This document shows positions 14,201 through 26,500 of a DNA stretch of 64,000 nt, piece after piece. Position 1 is the stretch's first letter. Each line of letters begins with the position of its first letter. The notes under the pieces are model-generated. The model saw only the letters and a program-made list of their open reading frames with translations, ran no database searches and had not been told where the DNA came from. Location of the stretch: positions 3,629,884 through 3,693,883 of the forward strand of contig NC_081332.1 of NCBI RefSeq assembly GCF_022539665.2. The letters run 5' to 3'. A program made the translations under genes and the position numbers. Source of the stretch: Daphnia carinata (taxonomy: Eukaryota; Arthropoda; Branchiopoda; Diplostraca; Daphniidae).

Positions 14201-17200
14201 CGGTCCGTCTCTCCATTCAAATCTGCCGCCCGTTTCAGATCCTTCGACAGGCAAGTCGGCTCCAAAGAGATCAGATACATCCGTCTGTTCAGACAAGTTG
14301 ATACGCACAAGTTCGTGTCCAGTGGCCTCAGCCAGGGCGGCCACCAAGCTCGTCTTTCCAACTCCAGGACTACCTTCAAGTAGGAGTGGTTTCTTTAGTT
14401 GCAAAGCTCTCAGAAGACGGATTAGGTTTGCCGATGTGCTAGGCGCTTGAAATGTGAATGAGCTTCGACTCGGCGATTTAAATCCGATTTCAATGAAAAA
14501 TGGATCGATGCCAAACAGTCCTTGATCAAGTTTCACGATAGACCCCGAAACAGAGCGGCCCATCAAAGCCGCAATGTTTACTTGGCTGCTAAAAGGTGCT
14601 GCCAGACGTCGGATGGCTTCTTCCACGACGGCCCGGTTCCCGAGGGAGTCGAGGAACACGAGACAAGCTCCGTGAACGTAAGCTGCGGCCGGATCGAGTT
14701 GGACAGCGTTGATAAATTGAACCCACGATAGAATATCGCGGATGCTGACAGTAGACTTCCTGCCCGTCTCCGATTTGGAGAACCACTCGACAAAGTCGAC
14801 AATGCAAATGGCGATGCTTAAATTCTTGCCGCCTTCTGTTGTGATCCATTTCCGAGTCAGATTGTGATCGGCGATGTCAATAATGTCCTGCCTGTCCCTT
14901 GACATTGGGCACCAAATTTCAGTCAAGCGATTTCGAAGTGCAGGCGACAACTCTTTCTTGCCGTAGTCCCCACCGGGGTTCATCGTGCCCAGGAAACGGA
15001 ATCGATCAGCAGCTTTGATCACTTCAGGCTCGCCGGATCCTGCCTTCTCCGACAACAAAAGGCTGCGTTCCGGCTCCAGGACAGAGTTGAGACGCTCCAG
15101 CACGCTGTCGTCGGCCAGCGATATTTCATCGGCCAAAAAGTAATGGCCACCAACGAGGGAGAGCACCAGCGGTCCGTCAACCCACTCGAAGAGACGATCT
15201 ACGGCCCCGCTTTCCGACTGTTGGTCTTGGAGGTTACGGACGGGTCTTAATCCTCCGAGAAAATCCGATCCTTCGCTGTACTGATGGCAATTTATCGTCA
15301 TTAGTTGACAGCTCTTTTGTGCCGCAAGGTATTGGCACACGCTCGTCTTACCGCATCCAGTGTCACCTACCAAAAGGACGGGTTCGACAAACCGGAGCGA
15401 TTGCGCTACCAGGACAGCTAAGCGCCTTAACGCATACGTCCAGACTAGGTGATCAAATCCTTCCAGACACTGGAGCGATTCCAAGATGGGTCGCGTAACT
15501 GGTGAAGTTTTGTCTGACAACGTGAAGAGATGTTGCGGATCCACCGTTCTTTTGAAATGTTTGCCCAACACTTCGCGGATGACGAGCGCTTCTTCTTCTT
15601 TGCGCACACGTCCGGCCAGCACTAAATAGCCTTCATCGGCTAAATGCTGATCCCAATCATAAAACGTTGCCGAACGGTCTGTGGTTGCCAAACGGTAACG
15701 CTCGGCCCATCTAAACAGGTCGCGCAACGTCATAAAGCCTTGTTTTCCGGCAAAAGCGGCGCTTCCTCTTCGGCGGAGCTGCAATTCGCCCATGACGGCC
15801 ACGCAGCGCTTGCAGTACGAGGGCGGCATGTCGCATCGACGATGCAAGATGGTCTCCAGCTCTTGAGGAGGAATATCGTTGAAGTGCAACTCGACGAAAC
15901 GGTTGCGGAAGGCACGTGACAGCAGCTTCCGGCCGCCATAATTGCCACCGGGAGGATTTTGTGTCGCAAATAATAAGAAGCGCGGGTGGGCTTTAACCGT
16001 TTCTTGCGTTTCGGCGATGAAAAGCTCACGGTTGTCGTCCAGCAGGCGGTTAAGGGCTTCCAATACTTCGCTGGGAGCCAGGTTCAGCTCATCGAGTATG
16101 AGCCAATAACCTTGGCGCATAGCATCGACCAAAACGCCCTCGCGGAAAATCAATTTCCCCGTTGTGGGATCGGCCGTGTACGAGCCAACGTACTCTTGGA
16201 GGTCGGTGTGTTCGTGATTATTAACGCGAACGCATTTGTTTCCTGTTAGCTGGGCCAAATATCCGATTAGAGAAGTTTTGCCGACCGAAGTTTCACCCTG
16301 TAGGAGAACGGGCAGGCGGCCGAGCGATACGACTCGCACCAAATCTTTCAGGTTCAGGCGGACAGAATCCGTCAGAATGTAGTTCTTGGGCTCGTTGGGC
16401 TCCAGGTCGCCTTTGGGTATCCAATAGCCTTCGACTTGAATGGATTCCGTTTGGCCATTCCACAAAGCTTTGGGTTGAATGAGGGTCTGGCCCATGACCG
16501 ACTTCAAGTTCTTATTGCCGACAACGTGCCGGACAACCAGTTTCTCGACGATGGGGTGAGACGATCGGTCCAGCTGCGTCAAGAAGCTCAAACAAAAGGC
16601 TTCATAAAGGGAACGGGCCACGGTTGCACAGGGATTTGAAGCGGCCACGACCAGGGCCCGGCACAGCGTACGAAGACTGAAATGTGGCTGGCGGCCAGTT
16701 CCATCTGCAAGACTACGTAACGCCTCCCCACGGATTTCGGTATAAAAGCGAACGATCCCTTCGATCTACCAAAGCGATACTTAATTAAATTGAAGTAGTT
16801 ATTACAATCACTTTGACCAGATGTTTACCTGAACGGCTGTCAGATTCAATTCCCTTAAGTAGTCACCGATCAGTGTTGCCAGGTCATGTGGGCTAGTGAT
16901 CTCATCAACGATAAACTCGGTAAAGCGAGAGCGGAGTCCAGTCGGCAATCGCTTCTTGCCGACGTCCGTCGCCGGGTTCATGGCGGCAAAAAGGCGGAAG
17001 CCCGGGTTGCGCTTCACAGGCTCCCGATCGCCTCGTTCCAGCAAGAACAGTGATCCTTGATGACTTTCTAGCAGACCAGAGAGACATTCCAGCGTCTCAG
17101 CAGTGGCCAAATTGATTTCGTCGAGTAAAACCCAGTCGCCTGTAGCGTTAACAAGTCATTAGAATGTCATTATTTAAGGTAAATTTATAATTGGGTTACC

Positions 17201-19834
17201 TTGTTTTAGTGCTTTGACCAGACTTCCTTCGACGAAAGAAAAGGCCAGGGCGCTATCAGCATGGCGAATTTGCAATCGAAGCTGTTGCAACTGAAAACCG
17301 AGCTGTTCCCATGCAGGTAGCAATTCTGCAGTACAACGCTTAATAGCCGATTGTTGGCTGTGCGTCATGAGTCGGAGCAAATCGCCCCATCGTCGGTTAG
17401 CGAAACAAGTTGAAATGTGCGACAAGAACTTGGTGTTTTGCTGAAGGCTGAAAGTCTCTTGAAACAGCTTCTCGAACTCGTGTCGGATTGGTGATATCTT
17501 CCACTTCAGATCGACAGGTTTGTAGCCGCCAAGGAGATCGGCACTGTCGCTCTGTTGGTTTAAATTAATGACAAGGAGCCGGTGGCCCAGTAATTGAGCG
17601 AGGTATTGCACGGTAGAAGTCTTTCCCGTGCCCGTCTCTCCGACCAACAAGACAGATTCCAGCTGTCGAACGCAAGCAGCTAAGCGTTCTAAAAGTACAG
17701 AAGAGTTCCTTGTCCACGAAAAAGTTGATTTGGCAACTGTGTCGTGTGTCTTGAAACGTTTAAGAGATACTCGTCCGATACCAACTGTCTCGTCGGATAT
17801 GTTGAAAACCGGTTTGTACGAATGGCAGTAAAATTCTGCCTTGGCTTTTATCATATTCAGTTTGGCACCGATGTCTTCTGCCAATTGTAGTCGTCGCTCT
17901 CCGTTGAAGACGCAGGCGACGAAACAGTCGAGCGCGTCTTGAAAGATGGAGAGCTGTGATGTGATTGATGTTAGCGAGGTGTTGTCTAGTCGGAATTCCG
18001 CCGCAATACGTTGGCACCATTTGAAGAAGTCGCGAGGAGACAGAGAACGGTCGTTAACCGTCATCCGAGTATTTGCTTGATCTTCGCTGAGCAAGTAATA
18101 AGCGTCCAGTAATTTATCGGTGAGAGGACTCAGTGATGGAAAGCGGCAGTCTATGACGGTTTGAAGTTCGCTGCGTGAAAGCGGTTCGACGGCGATACGT
18201 CGCCACATCTTCTTAAGCATCGTAGCAGCGTTAACGGCATGCCCGTCAAACTGCCCGTGAGTCCGCTGAGTTGCAAATAGTTGGAAACCGGGAGCCGCTC
18301 GAATAACGTCACCATGTCCTGGAACATTAAGTGTTGATGATTCTACAACAGGAAGCAGCATGGACACGACATCCATTGGCGCGTAGTCAATATCTTCCAA
18401 AAGTAGCCAGCGGCCTTCACGCACAGCCTAAAAAACATCGAAATTAGTTGCCGTAATGAAATTAATTGCCATGAATTTTTACCTGAGTGAGTACACCAGC
18501 AGTCCAGACAAATTCACCAGGTATATCAGTTGAATGGTATGTACCTAGAAGCACTTTGGAATCTGTTTGATCGCCTAGCTGAACTTTCAAAAGCCCCTGA
18601 TTATGGATGGTTCGACCAGTGAGTGCAGCCACGTGTTCAACTAAGGTCGTTTTCCCTAGATTAGATAAAGTGAAATCGGTAATGAGAGAATGAAATCATA
18701 ATTGTCAATGAGCAAACTTACCACATCCGACCGGGCCAGTTATAAGGACTGGTAAACTGGACGTGATTGCAAGGGCCAAGTTCTGTAGGTGACTGCGTGT
18801 CGAAGTCACCGGGACGACCGTCTCACCTTTACACTGGTCCTATTTATTCAACAAATTGTTAATTACCTGCATGTACTAGGCAATAAAATGGAATTACCTG
18901 TGAGAAACAGGGTAGCAGAACACCTTCGACATCAACGATCGCTTTTGACAGAATGCTTTTACTAATTTCACTCGTAATTCTCTGCAAACAATATATTAAA
19001 ATATTATGCAAACTATAATTAATAGAAAACCTATAGTATATTATACATCATCTTTCACAGGGTGCCTGGAATCTTCTTGAAAATTGTTTTCATTGGTAAA
19101 ATACTTCAAGCTGAATATTCTGTTTTGCTCTCCAGAAACACTTTGCATGACAAGTCTGAGCTTTTCCAATTCAGGTAAATTACTCAATTTAGCCAACGAC
19201 TGACACACCAGCCATCTGATTTCGGGATCAGAAGAGTTTGAAAATTTCTTGATAAAACAAGACCAATCCCACATTTCTTTAAAATGCTCTGGAGCTGCTT
19301 GGAGTAGGTTATAGCTTGCCAAACAAAGCTCTAGCTCTGACACACCACATGATTTTTCTGTTTTGGGTTTCTTCTGTGGTGGTTCTAACTCAGACTTATA
19401 CTGGAATGGCGAAGGATTGTTTCTGAAGTATTGCATTATGAATCTATAAAAGAAAGTTGAAATTAATTCATAAAACAACAAAAGATTGATAGAAAAACTT
19501 CTTACTGTAAAACCCCCTTATTTCTGATGATGAGTTTCCCAAATAAAGCACACATCAGATGGTGCTTCAGTTCAGGTGATATCTCGATGCATGATGCTCG
19601 TTGTACTAGTTCAATTAGAATGGGGGAAAATATGCAAACAATGTCATAAAAAAATCCAGTCTTATCAAATAGCAGCAGATGAGCCACGTCATCCAAACAT
19701 TTTTCTGCCACGAACGGGGTCCACTTTTGCATACCCAAATAACTGTTTAATTTAGCTATTTCAGAACTGGTAGATCCGAGGTCTACCAATTGCCGCAACG
19801 CCACAGATACAGAAAATTTGGTTAGTTTTTCCAT
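1..19834 (-). CDS. MDN1: Midasin (MDN1/Rea1), six-AAA ribosome-biogenesis ATPase; C-terminus off the window
   Basis: Dynein-like AAA+ ATPase of the nucleus and nucleolus that releases assembly factors from pre-60S ribosomal particles. Exons read on the minus strand: 19834-19506, 19443-19047, 18981-18898, 18839-18722, 18655-18483, 18427-17200, 17139-16829, 16765-13439, 13066-12938 and 3532-1. All junctions are GT-AG and all phases match, giving about 3209 codons against about 5600 in human, so the rest of the linker and the MIDAS domain lie beyond position 1. Six Walker A motifs appear in order: GPVGCGKT (about residue 309, split by an intron), GETGTGKT (629), GETSVGKT (1035), GDTGCGKT (1346), GSPGVGKT (1678) and GPRASGKT (1990). 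Walker B-like LLLDEINLA, VLDELNLA and LLVDNVNL segments follow. The start at MEKLTK is chosen by similarity to other midasin N-termini; an overlapping upstream ATG at 20022 is in another frame. A 9.4-kb intron after GGFEQ contains another gene. Confidence 0.95.
3533..7051. other. Non-coding flank upstream of the nested GPCR gene
   Basis: No homologous coding exon is recognisable. The stretch is full of homopolymers (A runs at 3928-3948, 4000-4012 and 5111-5133; a T run at 5261-5290; a G run at 4560-4573), and the open frames it contains are lysine- or phenylalanine-rich translations of those runs. It should hold the promoter and 5' UTR of the GPCR; no TATA box or initiator can be assigned with confidence. 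Confidence 0.5.
5261..5290. repeat. Poly(T) tract, 30 bases
   Basis: Thirty uninterrupted T. It is one of many long A/T homopolymers in the midasin intron; a 23-base A run lies just upstream at 5111-5133. Confidence 0.9.
7052..11558 (+). CDS. Atypical class A (rhodopsin-like) orphan GPCR, nested in a midasin intron
   Basis: Seven-transmembrane receptor in four exons: 7052-7233, 9091-9388, 10151-10485 and 10946-11558. Phases match, giving 475 residues. An N-glycosylation site (NGT) and a Cys precede TM1 (AILGVVTNVVVMLLIL). TM2 follows LIFHQAAVDC, TM3 starts at CSIFETVFLLL, TM4 is around GITMIWFAAITVNLGP and TM5 around NLLWVVVNSLCLVLTV. TM6 has CIVYALFWGPLF (FWGP in place of CWxP) and TM7 has FVNPTVF (NPxxF in place of NPxxY). 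Cys before TM3 and in the second extracellular loop (HPACPL) could form the usual disulfide. There is no DRY triplet: TM3 runs into VLNDTP and then a loop of about 50 residues rich in Asp (PDDDGIDID, DDVDDDQE). CSVLACC after TM7 suggests palmitoylation. The exon 4 acceptor has a poor pyrimidine tract, so 10967 is an alternative start. The ligand is unknown. Confidence 0.82.
11619..11624 (+). terminator. Candidate poly(A) signal AATAAA of the GPCR gene
   Basis: AATAAA about 60 bases after the GPCR stop codon; further AATAAA copies lie near 11770-11800, so the exact cleavage site is not determined. Confidence 0.45.
11625..12937. other. Non-coding stretch between the GPCR 3' end and the midasin exon
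   Basis: No conserved coding segment on either strand. It contains A runs (12376-12391, 12713-12724) and a TC-rich repeat at 12781-12827. This is the 5' part of the long midasin intron on the minus strand and the 3' UTR plus downstream flank of the GPCR on the plus strand. Confidence 0.5.
12781..12827. repeat. Imperfect (TC)n microsatellite
   Basis: About 47 bases of TC repeats broken once by TTTTTCGCTA. It sits about 110 bases downstream of the midasin exon end at 12938, near the donor side of the long intron. Confidence 0.85.
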
Positions 19835-20667
19835 ATCAGTGCAATTTGCGGACTCATCTGAAGAAACCCCCATTTCAAAATGTCCCAATGAGACAGCAAC
19901 GCAAACTGTACAATTTGTGCAAAATATTGTAATTCGTAGGAAGTAAGAAACCACGACTTGACAAATCCAAATTCAAGACTGAAAACTTGCGGGCAATTCG
20001 TTCGAGCACGTGTGTTTAACATTTCGTCTGCTCATCATTGGTAAAAATGTTTCGCTGCTGAAGGCCCAACGTGCACTAATATACTAATCGTATTCATATC
20101 AAATAAGTTTTTGCTTTTTATAATTGCTAAACCTTTTAAGTTCTAACGATTTATCCAGTACTTGATGATGGAATAGATTTCATTTTTAGGCTGATTCTAA
20201 TTTATTTTGTTTGAAAGATAGGTGGCGCTGACGTGGAACTATTTTAGGAAAATGTTTCCTGAGGGGCCTCTGTTAAGACAGGTGCGACACATTACCTGTG
20301 TACGGTTATAGGGAATTGAAAGTAGAAAAACACTATTAAAAAATAAATGTGTGCGTGAAGTCCTTGAACCGTGTATGTATGTGTCTGGCGACATATTGCC
20401 AGAAGTCCGGAACGATCGGACGCAGGCATTTGCCACGTTGCAGTCGATTTCTCAGGTTGTTTACTGAACGTCTTTCGTTCCTGATGTTTTCGAGGCAGTG
20501 GCTAAAACGTCGATCAAATTATTTTCGTGTTTTCCCATTGAGTGTTGATTGCTGTCTAACGTAGCTACAGACGACGCTTTGCCCTTGCCACCTGTAAGAC
20601 TGAAAACAAGTTCACAAACCATATTTTGTTCTGTGGTTGGCAGTTTGGTTTTTGTGGTATAAAAATC
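19835..20667. promoter_or_regulatory. Divergent intergenic region between midasin and the GalNAc-transferase
   Basis: The two start codons point away from each other and are 833 bases apart, so both promoters and 5' UTRs should lie here. It contains a CACGTG E-box core near 20010. No TATA box was recognised, and no conserved coding segment is seen. Confidence 0.45.
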
Positions 20668-23068
20668 ATGATCAGAATGTTGCGAGCCAGAAGAAAGATT
20701 TGGAAATATCTTGTTTTCCTTGCTATATTTGGTTTGATAGTTTTTGGCATACGCCAAACACAGCATGATGGATCTGGCAGTTCAGGAAATCATCAAAAGT
20801 TCCCTGCCGAACCAGCAATCAATGATGGTGGCTTGGAAAAATTCAATGAGATACAAAAACACATCATTCAAGGTTTGGAGGTAACACCTCCCCAAGTCGT
20901 TGTGGTGAAGCAGCCCAAAATTGAAAGCAACCAAGAAAAAGAAGTGCCACTAAAACCAATTAAAGGACCTGCTAACAAATATGACTTAGAAATTGCTGCT
21001 GATCTTCGGAAGATTGAAAGTGATCTTGGTGCTGGTGGAAAGGCAGTCAAACTTTTTGGCTCTGAGCTTCAGGAAGCTGAGGAAATTATGAAAAAAGAAG
21101 CCTTCAATCTTTTTGTCAGTGACAGGATTTCGTACAATAGAACACTGCCGGACGTTCGCGATTCGATGTGCAAAGACCTTACCTATGACAGGATATTACC
21201 TAGCGCCAGCGTCATAATTATTTTCACTAATGAAGCCTGGTCTCCTTTGATACGGACTATTTGGAGCGTCATCAACCGATCTCCAGCTCAACATCTAAAA
21301 GAAATTTTGTTAATCGATGATTTTAGCGATCGCATTGACCTCCAAGGTAAACTGGAGAGGTACATCGAAACGCGACTTCCCTCCAAAGTTAGACTAGTCA
21401 GACTTAAGGAGAGACAAGGGCTCATTAGAGCAAGGTTAGCTGGTGCAAAAGAAGCAATTGGAGACGTCATTATATTCCTCGATTCGCATTGTGAAGTAAT
21501 TAAATCTTTTTTTCCCATCGGAATTTCTTGACCAGTCAAGCATAAGAGAACTAACTATGAATTCACTTTTTTATTTTTTGCTTTCATTTTTTTTTAATAT
21601 CTAGGCTACTCTAGGATGGCTAGAACCGTTGCTACAGCGCATTAAAGAAGACAAACGTGCAGTTCTGGTACCGATTATTGACGTCATTGACGACAAAACG
21701 TTGGAATATTACCACGGCTCTCCGGAAAGCTTTCAAATTGGCAGTTTTACGTGGTCTGGTCATTTCACATGGATGGACATTCCCAAACGAGAGATCAAGC
21801 GCAGAGGAAGCCGTGTGGCACCCACTAATAGCCCAACGATGGTGCAATAAAAAAAATGCTATTTTTAAAACCAAACTCTCCCTTTAAAATTAGTTTTCTC
21901 TTTTCTAGGCAGGGGGCCTCTTTGCTATTGACAGGCAATATTTCTGGGATTTAGGTAAATTCGGATGTTAATGTAATCGCGAAGAAAACAAATCATGTCC
22001 AATTAAAATTTATCGTTTCAGGGTCGTACGATGAAGGGATGGACGTGTGGGGAGGCGAAAACTTGGAAATGTCTTTTAGAATTTGGATGTGTGGAGGAAG
22101 CCTTGAAACGATTCCATGCAGTCGCGTGGGTCACATCTTTAGATCATTTCACCCATATACATTCCCTGGTATGTGAAACGAGAAATGTTTCCCAACAACC
22201 AAAGTGACCAGCTTTGCCTTTTTTCGTTGACTATAGGAAACAAGGATACTCATGGAATCAACACCGCGCGCGTAGTGGAAGTTTGGATGGACGAGTACAA
22301 AGAACTTTTCTATATGCACCGAGGCGATCTGAAAACGGTCGATATCGGCGACACCACATCGCGCAAAAAATTACGTAAACAGCTTAAATGTAAAAGCTTC
22401 AAATGGTATCTCGAAAATATTCTACCAGACAAATTCATCATGACTGAACATTCCAACGGCTACGGCAGGGTATAAACAAATCTTAACTTATAAAATTTTC
22501 AGTTAATTTGCAATTACATTCTCGCCAGGTAATGAACGAAGCTTTCGGGAAAAAATTGTGTCTCGACAATTTGCAGCATAACGAAGATCAACCGTACAAT
22601 TTGGGACAGTACCCTTGTCATGCGCAAATGGCCATGAGCCAAGTAAATGAGATTATCAGAGAAAAGCCAATCGGCGCACTTACCAAATTCTACCTTTCTT
22701 TCATAAGGTATTCGCCTTGAGCAAACGGGGCCAGTTACGCCGTGAAGAATCTTGCGCCGAGGTACAAGACAACATTTCTGCTGAGGGGCCAGTTAAGATG
22801 GTGGGCTGTCAGTTGGATCCGTCTGAAGACCAAAAATGGACGTTGTCCGAGGTACTTTCACTTTTGCCAATAGATCTAAGCCATTTTGCCTAATGAATAT
22901 TTTGTTTCCTCTCTGTTTCTCCAATAATGGCAGAACGGTGAAATTATTCACCTGCTAACAGGCAAGTGCTTAGATAGAGGAAACAACATGGGACAGTCGG
23001 ACGTGACGGTTCGCGAATGCAACAATGGTCCCTCGCAAATCTGGAAGTTTGATCATTTTTACAAATAA
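20668..23068 (+). CDS. Polypeptide N-acetylgalactosaminyltransferase (GALNT/PGANT family)
   Basis: Golgi type II membrane enzyme that transfers GalNAc from UDP-GalNAc to Ser/Thr, starting mucin-type O-glycans. Eight exons: 20668-21495, 21605-21841, 21909-21954, 22022-22168, 22237-22469, 22529-22642, 22708-22851 and 22934-23068. Phases match, giving 627 residues. [10 protein letters not shown] precedes a single membrane anchor ([18 protein letters not shown]), then a stem of about 100 residues. The GT-A domain has [19 protein letters not shown], the metal-binding DSH at residues 272-274 and WSGHFTW. The Gal/GalNAc-transferase segment is [12 protein letters not shown] followed by [18 protein letters not shown]. 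The C-terminal third is a ricin-type lectin domain ending in a QIWKF repeat. I chose the ATG at 20668 because it starts the cytoplasmic tail; one at 20626 would add 14 residues. Which paralogue it is cannot be settled by eye. Confidence 0.93.
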
Positions 23069-23248
23069 TGAAAGCTCTCAAAATTTAGAAGAATTGACCA
23101 TTCTTTACCTCTCGGGAACGGCGCTCGCATTTGAACATGAGAAAAAAATCCATCTAAGTCATGCGACAGCGAAATTCCAACTGAATTCCAAATTTACACA
23201 ATGTTACCATGTTGAACCCTTTCCCCTTTTCCAACAGATTTTTAAAAT

Positions 23249-23254
23249 TTTATT
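23249..23254 (-). terminator. Candidate poly(A) signal of the GPR155-like gene
   Basis: AATAAA on the minus strand (TTTATT on plus), about 295 bases after the GPR155-like stop. It is the first canonical hexamer I find downstream on that strand and lies inside the presumed 3' UTR of the convergent GalNAc-transferase. Confidence 0.35.
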
Positions 23255-23426
23255 CATTGAACAGGTAAATCGGTATTTTCGTAAACCAACTTATTTTTCA
23301 AAATTGGACTTGAAATAACTGCCGAACCTTTTTTTCGATGGTGCATTTTCCATCGCTCAAAGTGGCCTTCAATCGTGTTAACAAAAAAATGTTGTTTGAT
23401 TTCCCATATTTAAATTGGTATATAAT

Positions 23427-23432
23427 AATAAA
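23427..23432 (+). terminator. Candidate poly(A) signal of the GalNAc-transferase gene
   Basis: AATAAA about 360 bases after the GalNAc-transferase stop. If used, its 3' UTR would overlap that of the convergent GPR155-like gene. Confidence 0.4.
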
Positions 23433-23548
23433 CATATCACTAAACGTCAAGTAGCGATTTTTCCTTGCTTCCACGCGATTTTACATTTTCGTTTGTTAAA
23501 TGTTTCCTTCGCTCGTTACGTTAAGATTCAAGTCCCATAAATTTACAG

Positions 23549-26500
23549 TTAACTGGAGACATTACCATTGGTGTTGGCCGTTTGGAAAGTATAAAAATAC
23601 GGTTGATCGTGGAAGTGATATTCACTCTTAATATGCCTTATCAGACGGCCGTCAACCAAATGACGTCCATACCGCAATGCCTCTAGCCTGTCATGGGCAA
23701 GACCAACCAAGATTAACCAGTTGACCAGCTCTGTTCCAAGGAAGACTTTGCGGTATGTTTTGAGCCGTCTCCTGTAATCAACAAAGGGAGGTGTTACGTG
23801 CGCATACGCTCCACAGTCGAAAGATTTTTCTAAATATTACCGTTTGTCTCGGACGAGATCTGCAATGCATTTGCTCATGTGATATGTGCGGAACTGCTCG
23901 CAAATTAATTTTGTTTCAGGACTAAGGGCATCCGTATGAGGCAGTCCCAAAGATTTGGCTCCATCCCAGAAATGACGCCATCTGTGACGAAGATAATTTG
24001 GATTTAATGAATTTGCTTATAATAATCACAATACACCCGTACTTCTTCATCAGTGGTGAGACGATCAACTTGTTATCAAAACCAAAGATCATGCAGACCA
24101 AAAAGCCTTGTCCATAATTGAGAACCCCGTCGAAGAAGAGCAACTCAAGATAAATTCCACTGACTCCCTCCACAATGATGGTCCATATGCAAAGCGCGAT
24201 ACCCTATTAAAAAAAAAACACATTGAAGAAATATCATGGATAGCTTTGGAAACTGCTTACGCTTACCACAAACATCGAGCAGGAAAGAATAAGCAAAAGC
24301 ACAATATGCCGTAGTATTTGATATTCTTCATTTGGATCGTTAAGAATCAAAGCTTCCTCTGGCTCTGTGGGTGTTGAGTTGTATCGCTTTACTATTTGTA
24401 CGCACTGTTGTTGCCGCGTGACGTCACAGTTCGGCGAGGAACAGAACTCCGTCGCATTCCTAATTATAAGACAATAACCTTAGGAAAACGAATTTGAAGC
24501 AATTTTTTAGGCTAACGAACCCTTCCGTGTCATTGGCTGCATACAAATCAGCAGAGGATTCGTTGGGTAAATCCTCTTCTGCGCTTGTTTCAGCTAAAAG
24601 GGCTGCCGTCTCCTCTCGTTGCCTTGTACGGGCTAAAGCGGATCAAACCAGGGGATTACTTAGATGTACGCCGTCTAGAATACATTATGGAAAGTTTACC
24701 ATTTCTCGTCAAAATATTTCCAAAATCCTCTATGTCTAAGACGGATGGGTTTGATGGTGTTGGTCCTGGATCATTGGCGTGATCTGATTCGTCGTCTACA
24801 CGCACGGATTGGTACTCGTTGTATTTCTTCCCGTATCGTTGCTGCATGATAAGGCACGTCACAGTAACTGCAACACCAATTGAACATAGAATAAAAAAAC
24901 ATATTTGAATAGTATTGAAAAGAAAAGATACCTAGAAATGATGAAATAAGAACCACCACGGCTACAATGGCTTGTGTTTGGCCATACTGGAAATTTGGAT
25001 CCGATTTCTGTGCGTGATCAGTTTCCGAATCAACAGTTGAGAGTAGCACGGTGGCTATAACAGCGGGGATACCCCAGCCAATGCCAACAAACCACGGACG
25101 TAGTTTAAGGACAAAGCATAAGCTGCGAGTGCGGAGGAAGTAGAGCGACAGGGCCAAAAGAGCAGTCCACAAACGTGAACCAAAAACTCCCAAAGCGATA
25201 AAGACAAACTGTAGATACAGTTGCCATGTTTTGTCGCAACAACCGAGGGAAGACCATAAAATCACGCCGAAGCATCCCAGAAACTAAAAACAGATGGGAA
25301 AACATAAGCCTTTTGAATATCAGAAACTTTTATATTATTGTTTACTTGAGAAATAACTAAACAGAGAGTGAAGAAATGAGGAATCTTCTTCCATTTTCGG
25401 CCAACGGTGAAAATACCTATTACCCATGCCTGTTGAAAACAAATTCCATATAAAAAATGAAAAAAAAAAGGAAGACTTCTGAAATCAAAATTCGTGTACC
25501 GTAGCAATGACGCTGATGATACTGATATCGAAGAGGAAGGCATCTAAATCTTCGATATAGTTGGATGGGTTTAAATTTGTGAGAGTCAGCATCTTGGCAG
25601 AAATGAACATAAGAGGTGCGGACAAAAAAGTTCCGGCAGTTACTGCACTGGCAACTAGATCAACATTCACTCCAAAATGTGTTGCGTAGACAAATACTCC
25701 GGGAGCCGTGGGAAAAGTACCGTAGAGGAAGCCAAAATTAGAAAGGTCTACCGTTTCATTGGCATCAGCTCCCGCGTTAAGGACGGTTACAAATTCTCTG
25801 GTGACTATGGGTAGTACCAAACTTTAGAACATAAATACAGAATTATTAATATAGATTTCTGCAAAGTGCTACTCTCCAATTTTCATCATACCATTTAACG
25901 CAAATTAAGATGCAAGGTATAACGAGATTGGCGCCTTGTAGCTGATGCATTTGGCCAACCATTCGTAATCCAAGAAGGAAGAGAGCCGCAGCAGAAAAAG
26001 CACTACCGAACACCTGAAAAAATTAAAAAGTAGTTTTATCAATTTCCACTGGCATGCAATTGCAGATTTTTTTTTAATACCTTCAAAATTCCTTCCAGAA
26101 TTATTGGTAATTGTTGGTGGAAAACCAGGTTTCCAACTATGCCAAGAGTCGTCATGAAAACAACGGGATTGAAAAGGACTTTGGCTAAAATGTTTAAAAA
26201 TAAGTAACTTGTCGACTCTGTTTTTGGAAGTTCTCTGTTATTGGGAATCAAGGAATTGTCTATCGATGTTGATGCGTCAATTCTGCGCTTCCCGATTTCC
26301 ATGAAGAGGAATGCTATAGGGTTTAAGATAACCAATGATATTGGAGCCATAAGGTACAGATAACTAGGGTATGCAGGATGTGATTTGCTGTAAAGGGCTG
26401 CTACAATAGGGAATCCTAATGCAAAATCATTAGACTGGGTGCAGAAAATGGCAAACAGCCCAGATTTTGACATGTCAACAGGTCTTGTTACAAGTAACGT

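Noticed and set aside
19822-20022. Upstream ATG at 20022 with a 66-residue frame as the midasin start
   Set aside because: It is out of frame with the conserved sequence, and no intron that would fix the frame is convincing; MEKLTK at 19834 aligns with known midasin starts.
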